From NCBI GenBank assembly GCA_002104905.1, contig MCFE01000928.1:1-25607 (forward strand): DNA of 25,607 nucleotides. The letters are read 5' to 3'. The position numbers and the translations under genes are program-made. Source of the stretch: Basidiobolus meristosporus CBS 931.73 (Eukaryota; Basidiobolomycota; Basidiobolomycetes; Basidiobolales; Basidiobolaceae). A model generated the notes under the pieces. It worked only from the letters and a program-made list of their open reading frames with translations, made no database searches and was not told the DNA's origin. This document shows positions 20,102 through 25,607 of the stretch, piece after piece; position 1 is the first letter of the stretch; every line of letters begins with the position of its first letter.

Positions 20102-20119
20102 AACTTGGGGCACACAACC
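20102..20119 (-). other. probable primer binding site of Copia-3
   Basis: On the minus strand GGTTGTGTGCCCCAAGTT directly follows the LTR. Ten of the first twelve bases fit the complement of the initiator tRNA-Met anticodon region (GGTTATGAGCCC). Confidence 0.45.
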
Positions 20120-20331
20120 TGTTCCAAGAATCTTGGTAGTAGTGGAAGTGATTGGGAGAACAAGTGGAAGATATGGCTTTTGCTTAATGAGTTGTTGAAT
20201 GTAAAGTTAGTATTTAAGCTTTTACATGAGCTTGGCAAAAAGATCCATGCATTCTATGCTAAGGAAGGTCCCAAGAGTGTATATGCAAGGTCTGGGGCTG
20301 CTTGGACAACTTGAGGCACTTCATGCCTGGA
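20120..20331 (-). repeat. partial right (5') LTR of Copia-3
   Basis: Starts TGTTCCAAGAATCTTGG and follows the Copia-1/2 LTR (GGAAGTGATT, GAGAACAAGTRGA, GAATGTAAA, GGTCCCAAGAG, TCTGGGGC-G-TTGGACAACTT). It breaks off at about 20331, where another LTR-like sequence begins. Confidence 0.7.
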
Positions 20332-20756
20332 TGTTGTGCAGTAACATTTAAAACTTAGCTAATTTTACTCTGTTATAAAATCCAGTACCCTAACTGATTT
20401 TCCCTAACCCAAACATAACTAATCCCAGTTATGGTTTATTTTATCTCATCTCAGAATCTATCATTAGCTGTCACACCTTATCAATTCTCATGTGGTCATT
20501 ACATTATAAACTTATATACCAAGCCTTCCCAGGCAATTAGTCATCTCAGATCTATTCAACAATGCAGCAGTTGCCAAAACATCAGCTGATAAATTATACA
20601 ACTTTCACTTATCTTATGCACCTATTAGCACCACAACAGATTCCAATTAGTCCTGTCACTTGGCACTTACTAATTCAACTTGATCAAAAGAGTATAAATA
20701 AAGTTTACTGAACCTTTTGGTTTAGTGTGCATCTCTACAAAATTAAGAATTCAACA
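20332..20756 (+). repeat. candidate LTR of another retroelement
   Basis: 425 bases bounded by TGTTGTGCAGTAAC and AATTCAACA, i.e. TGTTG...CAACA ends. It contains GAGTATAAATAAAGTTTACTG near 20690, a good TATA box in the place expected for a plus-strand LTR promoter. No second copy is present in the window, so the boundaries are only proposed. Confidence 0.4.
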
Positions 20757-20779
20757 ATTGTGTTCTAGTTTCTACCCAT

Positions 20780-20870
20780 GCCTAGCGTACCTAGCACACC
20801 CAAGAACACCAAGCCTATCCTGCCAAGAGAACCAACTCTGTTGCCTTTATAGCCAAACCCAGCTATATAC
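20780..20870 (+). pseudogene. possible gag start after the candidate LTR
   Basis: ATG at 20780 opens MPSVPSTPKNTKPILPRE, 23 bases after the candidate LTR. A Pro/Ser/Thr-rich start of this kind is common in fungal retrotransposon gag proteins. The frame meets a stop near 20852 and is then cut by the Copia-2 LTR at 20871. There is too little sequence to assign a family. Confidence 0.3.
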
Positions 20871-21219
20871 TGTTGTAAGAGTCTTGGAGATATTGGAAGT
20901 GATTGGGAGAACAAGTAGATTATGTGGTTTTCACTTAATGATTTATTGAATGTAAAAGTAGTATTTATACTTTTACCTGGTCTTGGCATTACAAACACTT
21001 AGAATAGGTTAAAGAAGGTCCCAAGAACATGTGTACAAAGTTTGGGGCTGTTTGGTCAACTTTGAGAATTTTCATGTTCTGGGTACCTGGTATTTTGGTG
21101 AAAATATTCTAAGTAAATCCCAACAAGGAATTTGGTCAGTATTCTCTAGAATTTGAGGGTAATGATCTAAGTGACTAAGTTAGGTGAATATTTAGGTGGA
21201 ATTACAAATTTTTACAACA
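20871..21219 (-). repeat. 3' LTR of Copia-2
   Basis: 349 bases with perfect inverted ends TGTTGTAA and TTACAACA. It matches the Copia-1 LTRs and is closest to the left one. It is followed by the polypurine tract at 21220-21231. Confidence 0.92.
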
Positions 21220-21230
21220 GTCCCACTCAG

Positions 21231-23726
21231 CTAAATGTTCATACTGACTAGTCCTAATTTTGACCTAAGATATTCAAACTTGTCTCTAGCTAATGGTTTG
21301 GTAAATATGTCTGCAATCATTTCATCTGTAGGACAGTAAAATAAGCTAACTAAGTTATTCTCTATAGCTTCACGTATGAAATGATGTCTAATATCTATGT
21401 GCTTGGTTCTAGCATGAAAAGTTGGATTTCTACCTAATTGTATACATCCTTGATTATCTTGAAATAAAGTAATAGGCGTTTTTTGACATAGGCCTAAATC
21501 TGTTAAGAGTTTTCTTAACCACATTGCTTCTGTTGTAGCTTCACAGGCTGCCATATACTCTGCCTCTGTAGTAGAAAGTGCTATGGTTGGTTGCTTTCTT
21601 GAATTCCATGAAATTGCTCCTTTACAGTAAAGAAAGGTATATCCTGTGGTGGATCTTCTGTCTTCCAAATTTTGTCCCCAATCAGCATCAGAGTATCCCA
21701 CAAGGTCCTGTTCTGAATCCTTATAAGTGTATCTTAAGCAGATATCAGCAGTTCCTTTTAGGTATCTAAAAATCCGCTTAACTGCTGCAGTATGATCAGA
21801 TCCATAGTTCTGATTATGTTGGCTGACAACTCCCACTGAAAATGAGATATCTGGACGTGTACCAAGCATGATATACATCAGACTGCCGGCCATAGATTGA
21901 TAAGGAAAGTCAGGGCTTTCAGATGGCACCAAGCTCTCTTGATTTGGTTGAGTTTTGACCAAGTTAAGGTTTGTCTCCATTGGGGTAGCTGCCGGTTTAA
22001 AGTCTTCCATTTTGTACTTCTTTAGTATATCTTGAATATACTTGGATTGGCTTAGGGTGATAGTCTGGGTACTTCTGTCTATGGATAACTTAATCCCTAA
22101 GTAGTAACTGAGTTCTCCTAGATTGGACATCTTAAACTCCTTAGATAGGTTGGATTTAGTCTCTTCCAATGTTTCTAAGTTATTGGCGGCTATAATAAGA
22201 TCATCCACATATAGATCTAATAGAACTGGATTTGCTCTATCTGGCTTATAGTATATACTATAGTCAGCATTACTCCTTTTGAAACTCAAAGATTCCAAAT
22301 AAGAATCTATCTTGCAGTTCCAGGCTCTTGGTGATTGTTTGAGACCATATAGTGACTTTTTAAGCTTGCAGACCAAATGGGGGTTATCTTGGTCAACAAA
22401 CCCATCAGGCTGGTCCATATACACATCCTCATCAAGTTCTCCATTCAAAAATGCAGTTTTTACATCCATTTGATGAATAAAAAACTTATATTTGGCTGCA
22501 ATAGCCAATATTAATCTGATGAAGTTAACCTTGGCTACCGGTGCAAAGGTCTCAGTATAGTCAAGTCCTTTTGTTTGAGAGTATCCTTTGGCTACAAGTC
22601 TTGCTTTGTATCTTTCAATTGTACCATCAGCCTTGTATTTTGTCTTGAAGACCCATCTGCATCCAATTGATTTTTGGTTGATTGGTAATTTGACTAAGTC
22701 GCAAGTTTGATTTTCCATCAGGGCCTGATATTCCTCAGTCATTGAAGATCTCCAAAACTTTGTCTGAGGGCTATTTAGGGCCTCTTTTACAGTCTGGGGT
22801 TCATCAATATGGACTGAATAGGCATAGGCTAAGTTTGTACCCTCATTGATATAGTAATTTGGGCTATTTCTTGTCCGATTGGATCTCCGGGCATTTGATA
22901 CTGGAATGATCACTTCTGGGATATTCCTGGGCACTGATTCTGGCTGAACCATGGTTGTAGAGTCCTCTGGAGTGGAAAAATTTTCATTGTTTTGCTCTGA
23001 TTCAATCCTGACAATTGGTGGACTTGAGATCAAATTTTTGTCATCATCTGATATCATTTTTTGTGAAAATTTTGAATTTTCATCAAACAACGCATCCCTG
23101 GACTTGATCAGCTTCTTTGCTTTGGTATTGTAGAGTCTGTATGCCTTACTCTCATTGCGGTAGCCCAAAAATATGCATTTTACACTTTTTGGCTCAAATT
23201 TTGACTGATTTCTGGCCAGTTTTTTTTTGGCATATGCTGTACACCCAGATATTCTTAGATGTTCTGTACTTGGTCTGTATCCATACCATGCTTCAAATGG
23301 AGTAGAATCACAAAGTATTCTGTTATAACTCCTATTTTTAAGATATACAGCAGTGGCAACTGATTCCGCCCAAAAATCATAGGATAATTTTTGATCATGG
23401 ATCATAGATCTTGCCATATCAATTATTGATCTGTTAGCTTGTTCTGCTACTCCATTTTGCTGTGGGGAGTATGGTACAGTAGTCTCTTGCTTTATCCCAT
23501 GAATTTTGCAGAAGTGGATGAAGAGTTTTGAGGTATATTCTCCACCATTGTCATAGCGTATTTTCTTGATTTTTTCACCAGTTTCTCTCTCCACCATGGC
23601 TTTAAACTCCCTGAACTTTGACAGAGCTTCTTCCTTTCTCTCCATGAAGTAGACCCATGTGTATCTTGTATAATCATCAATAAAAGAGATTAAATACTTC
23701 ATCCCACCTAAGGATAAATTTTGCAT
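21231..23726 (-). CDS. Copia-2 pol: integrase, reverse transcriptase, RNase H
   Basis: 831 open codons. Integrase core: Asp59 in RYDNGGEY and Glu95 in NGVAEQANR, a D-35-E spacing; the first catalytic Asp lies just upstream (HSDLCGPM), across a frameshift at about 23762. After a linker, RT begins near residue 335 (RWVFKTKYKADG, then MDVKTAFLNGELDEDVYM) with the active site LYVDDLII at about 506-509. RNase H has YSDADWG near residue 677 and STTEAEYMA near 720, and ends with ADIFTKPLARDKFEYLR. The stop codon lies ten bases from the 3' LTR. Together these enzymes copy the element's RNA and insert the DNA. All catalytic residues I can check are intact, so this is the youngest-looking protein here. 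The first ATG is not the true start; the native protein continues upstream into protease and gag. It may be best regarded as part of a pseudogene. Confidence 0.9.
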   Translation of the reverse strand: MQNLSLGGMKYLISFIDDYTRYTWVYFMERKEEALSKFREFKAMVERETGEKIKKIRYDNGGEYTSKLFIHFCKIHGIKQETTVPYSPQQNGVAEQANRSIIDMARSMIHDQKLSYDFWAESVATAVYLKNRSYNRILCDSTPFEAWYGYRPSTEHLRISGCTAYAKKKLARNQSKFEPKSVKCIFLGYRNESKAYRLYNTKAKKLIKSRDALFDENSKFSQKMISDDDKNLISSPPIVRIESEQNNENFSTPEDSTTMVQPESVPRNIPEVIIPVSNARRSNRTRNSPNYYINEGTNLAYAYSVHIDEPQTVKEALNSPQTKFWRSSMTEEYQALMENQTCDLVKLPINQKSIGCRWVFKTKYKADGTIERYKARLVAKGYSQTKGLDYTETFAPVAKVNFIRLILAIAAKYKFFIHQMDVKTAFLNGELDEDVYMDQPDGFVDQDNPHLVCKLKKSLYGLKQSPRAWNCKIDSYLESLSFKRSNADYSIYYKPDRANPVLLDLYVDDLIIAANNLETLEETKSNLSKEFKMSNLGELSYYLGIKLSIDRSTQTITLSQSKYIQDILKKYKMEDFKPAATPMETNLNLVKTQPNQESLVPSESPDFPYQSMAGSLMYIMLGTRPDISFSVGVVSQHNQNYGSDHTAAVKRIFRYLKGTADICLRYTYKDSEQDLVGYSDADWGQNLEDRRSTTGYTFLYCKGAISWNSRKQPTIALSTTEAEYMAACEATTEAMWLRKLLTDLGLCQKTPITLFQDNQGCIQLGRNPTFHARTKHIDIRHHFIREAIENNLVSLFYCPTDEMIADIFTKPLARDKFEYLRSKLGLVSMNI

Positions 23727-24585
23727 AGGTCCACACAGATCTGAGTGAATTAGATCTAATTTTTCTTAGTTTTGATTAGCCCAGAGCTCTTGAGCGGTTG
23801 TCTGGCTTGTTTCTCATATATGCAGGCCTCACAGTGCTCCAAATTAGCTGAGGGATCAATTTTCACTCCAGAAATTAGCTGATCTTTGATCATTTTACGC
23901 AAATAATCAAAATTGATGTGTCCAAATCTCCTGTGCCAAAGCATTGGTGTTTCTTCATTTAAGTTACTTATATTGGCTTCCAAATATGATGGAATATAAG
24001 TCAACTTGTATAGATTCTGATCTCTGATGCCCAAAGCAATATGGGCACCCTTTTGATCAGTGATCCTGCATCCAGAATTGTCAAAACTGAAACTGAGTCC
24101 TTCTGCTGTGGCCTTGCTTACAGAGAGTAGGTTCTTGGCTACATAGAGTACTTCTTTAAAGGTCAGTGTATGGCTTCCTTCACTGCTTCTAAGGTTTACT
24201 TGGATAGTTCCTTCTCCCACAGCATCAAGTGTTCTATTGTCACCCATGAAAACCTTAATTGGAATTTCTTGATATTGGGTAAAAAGTTCTTTTTGGTGTG
24301 TAAAGTGTTGAGAAGCTCCAGAGTCAATATACCACATCTGAGAATCCTTGTTTGTGGTCATATTTAGTGCAGATATGAATAGTTTATCTTCAGTTGTTGC
24401 AGCATTTCCATATTCAGGCTTCTTTTGTTGATAATCTCTCTTTTTGAAACACCGGTCTGATGTGTGTCCTTTCCTTTTGCAGTAGTTGCAAAATAGGTTG
24501 CTGTTGCCTTTGTAGGGTCTTGGGTACCTCCTTTGTTGGTTATCACTGCTTATTAAAGCATTTTCTTCTTCCTTCTTATTGGCGC
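23727..24585 (-). pseudogene. Copia-2 gag C-terminus, zinc knuckle, protease, gag-pre-integrase
   Basis: One continuous frame runs from the break at 24585 down to a stop near 23766. It contains the zinc knuckle CNYCKRKGHTSDRC (about 24490-24449, pattern CX2CX4HX4C), protease WYIDSGASQHFTHQ (about 24330), VFMGDNRTLDAVG, and gag-pre-integrase MLWHRRFGHINFDYLRK and CEACIYEKQ. One base fewer than Copia-1 in an A-run (minus strand, about 23762) shifts the frame before the integrase. Gag and pol were therefore a single frame in this family, with no ribosomal frameshift between them as in yeast Ty1. The N-terminal part of gag is lost at the Gypsy LTR junction. Confidence 0.85.
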
Positions 24586-25327
24586 TGTGGTAGGGTAAAC
24601 ATACCTCCCACAGACAAGTTTATTCATATAGTCATTATGATATACTTATCCATATTTTATCTTATCAGTATTATCCCATTCTTCTTTTGCCCATATTATC
24701 AGTATTATCCCCATATTATGTTTACCCTGATTAGTTATTAGCATTAGTTATCCCAGATGTTATTCAGCTTTGTGATCAGTAGATGTATCTATATAAGGCA
24801 AGTACCCACGTCAGTACCTGTGACACATGACCTAGGTCTGTGTTACCATCTCTACCATTTCAATACCATATATGGTATTTCTATGTTGCACAGGTTTCAG
24901 ACTACTGATTCCTGATTGGTTGAGAGTGCTGTGCCTTTTAGAACCTTCCAGGACATTCTTGGCATATTTTTAGCTCATAGTGATGTCATCAAGAATTCCA
25001 CTGATACCTAGAATCTTCTAGAACCTTGTCATTAGTAATCACTTGGCAATCAGGAAAAGTATTTAAGGGACAGCAATCCCTCATCAATAAATCATCCCTT
25101 CTATCAGTAACACTTCTACCTTATTGATTAGCAGTTGATCACTGCACCTGCCTTCAACAGTACATCTCAGACCTGCCATCAAGGAGCTTTTCAGGGTAGT
25201 GCACAAGACACACAGAGGCCTTTGGAGACACTTGGAGCACCTAGGAAGCTAGAGAAGCAGGAGCTTTTACCATAGTGACATATTGACAAAGACACCAGCA
25301 GTTTAGACGCAGAGGTTATTGCACCCA
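24586..25327 (+). mobile_element. 5' LTR of a probable Ty3/Gypsy element interrupting Copia-2
   Basis: Starts TGTGGTAGGGTAAAC exactly where Copia-2 gag breaks off and ends, as proposed, at the CA of TTATTGCACCCA. It is homologous to 9523-10539. It has TATATAAGGCAAGTACC (TATA-like, about 24791) and AATAAATCATCCC (about 25086). A 15-base direct repeat TATCAGTATTATCCC occurs at 24663 and 24697. It is followed by a leader and gag-like sequence on the same strand, so it is the 5' LTR of an element continuing to the right. Confidence 0.65.
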
Positions 25328-25442
25328 TCAGACACCTCACACACCTTGAGTTGTGTAGCTTCTCCCAGGAGTACCCCTACACCACCACATATTTGCACCC
25401 AACATGGGGGTTTGACTGAACTGCCCCTAGAAGACTTAAGAA

Positions 25443-25607
25443 AGAACAGATTATCAAGACCATGGATCTACCTTTACCAGGAATGCAAGAACTCCTTTCT
25501 TTGATGGAACCAAAGTTAAAGCTTTCATCAAGAGGTGGGAGCTTTTCTGCAGAGCCCACAAAATACCTGAGGCCATTATGGCTGAAGAGATGCCCCCTAC
25601 AGCACTG
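25443..25607 (+). pseudogene. Gypsy-type gag, N-terminal fragment
   Basis: A frame open to the edge of the window, from just after a stop at 25437-25439, encodes TPFFDGTKVKAFIKRWELFC followed by RAHKIPEAIM. The pattern 'FDG...V-FI-RWE-FC' is that of Ty3/Gypsy gag proteins of fungi, which package the element's RNA. There is no ATG at the start of this frame. Plausible gag N-terminal sequence (LPLEDLRK, then IIKTMDLPLPGM) lies just upstream in the other two plus frames, so the beginning has probably been frameshifted. A start at 25462 in another frame is possible but would not give this protein. Confidence 0.55.

Larger units (their letters stand above)
17729..20331 (-). mobile_element. Copia-3: composite Ty1/Copia relic
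   Basis: A minus-strand Copia relic made of two unlike halves. The left half (17729 to about 19040) has its own LTR end, polypurine tract, RNase H and RT from one family. The right half (about 19050-20331) has gag-pre-integrase, protease, gag and a partial LTR of the Copia-1/2 family. Integrase and the first part of RT are missing at the join. The two LTR pieces do not match each other, so this is not one element with a simple internal deletion. Confidence 0.7.
20871..24585 (-). mobile_element. Copia-2: 5'-truncated Ty1/Copia element
   Basis: Minus-strand element very similar to Copia-1. It keeps the 3' LTR, polypurine tract, RNase H, RT, integrase, protease and the C-terminal end of gag. 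It stops at 24585, where a Gypsy LTR begins. Copia-1 continues past the same point (shared CTTATTGGCGCTG), so about 600 bases of gag and the whole 5' LTR are missing from the window or displaced beyond it. Confidence 0.9.

Noticed and set aside
25319-25504. 61-codon plus frame as the start of gag
   Set aside because: It overlaps the LTR end and stops before the recognisable gag segment, which is in another frame. At most a short part of it (LPLEDLRK) may be gag.
1-25607. Host genes, tRNA or rRNA genes, CRISPR arrays, bacterial operons
   Set aside because: No frame outside the mobile elements has a recognisable domain. No cloverleaf or rRNA core sequence was noticed. Repeats are of transposon type, not regularly spaced. 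Nothing prokaryotic is seen.

Overview
The window looks like nuclear DNA of a filamentous fungus, most likely a basidiomycete (Agaricomycotina). It is moderately AT-rich and very poor in CpG. It carries Tnp2-type (EnSpm/CACTA) transposase relics with a DUF4218-like C-terminal region, next to Ty1/Copia and probable Ty3/Gypsy elements. I found no intact host gene, rRNA, tRNA or CRISPR array. Essentially the whole window is a graveyard of nested mobile elements. The assignment to kingdom and phylum is an inference from element types.

Region 1 (1-11595) is built from degraded copies of one DNA transposon family. The family has two genes: a Tnp2-like transposase, and an unrecognised partner protein called 'ORF2' here. 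Tnp2 copy A lies on the minus strand (2780-5619), directly downstream of an ORF2 copy on the same strand (8109-6033). Tnp2 copy B lies on the plus strand (8329-11590), head to head with them, so A and B form a large inverted repeat. Smaller pieces are at the left edge: the Tnp2 tail copy C (3-176, +), an ORF2 fragment (950-1650, -) and a Tnp2 tail copy D (1960-2115, -). CCCCTTTA-rich repeat arrays sit at about 563-695 and 2320-2410. Copy B is interrupted by a probable Gypsy LTR plus leader (9523-10612).

Region 2 (11596-16276) is a complete but dead Ty1/Copia element on the minus strand (Copia-1). It has two LTRs of about 349 bp, a polypurine tract, a probable half-tRNA primer site and a gag-pol frame broken by several stops and frameshifts. 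It interrupts the tail of Tnp2 copy B.

Region 3 (16277-20870) holds an unexplained spacer, a further ORF2 fragment (16741-17395, +), and a composite Copia relic (Copia-3, -). The left half of Copia-3 (LTR, RNase H, part of RT) is from one family, and its right half (gag, protease, LTR) is from the Copia-1/2 family. A probable LTR plus gag start of another retroelement follows.

Region 4 (20871-25607) holds Copia-2 (-), the best preserved element. Its 831-residue open frame covers integrase, RT and RNase H with D-35-E and YVDD motifs intact. Copia-2 is cut off within gag at 24586 by a Gypsy-type LTR, leader and start of gag (+) that run off the end of the window.

The relative order visible from interruptions is: the Tnp2/ORF2 transposons are oldest, then the Gypsy LTR and Copia-1 broke Tnp2 copy B, and the right-hand Gypsy element interrupted Copia-2.
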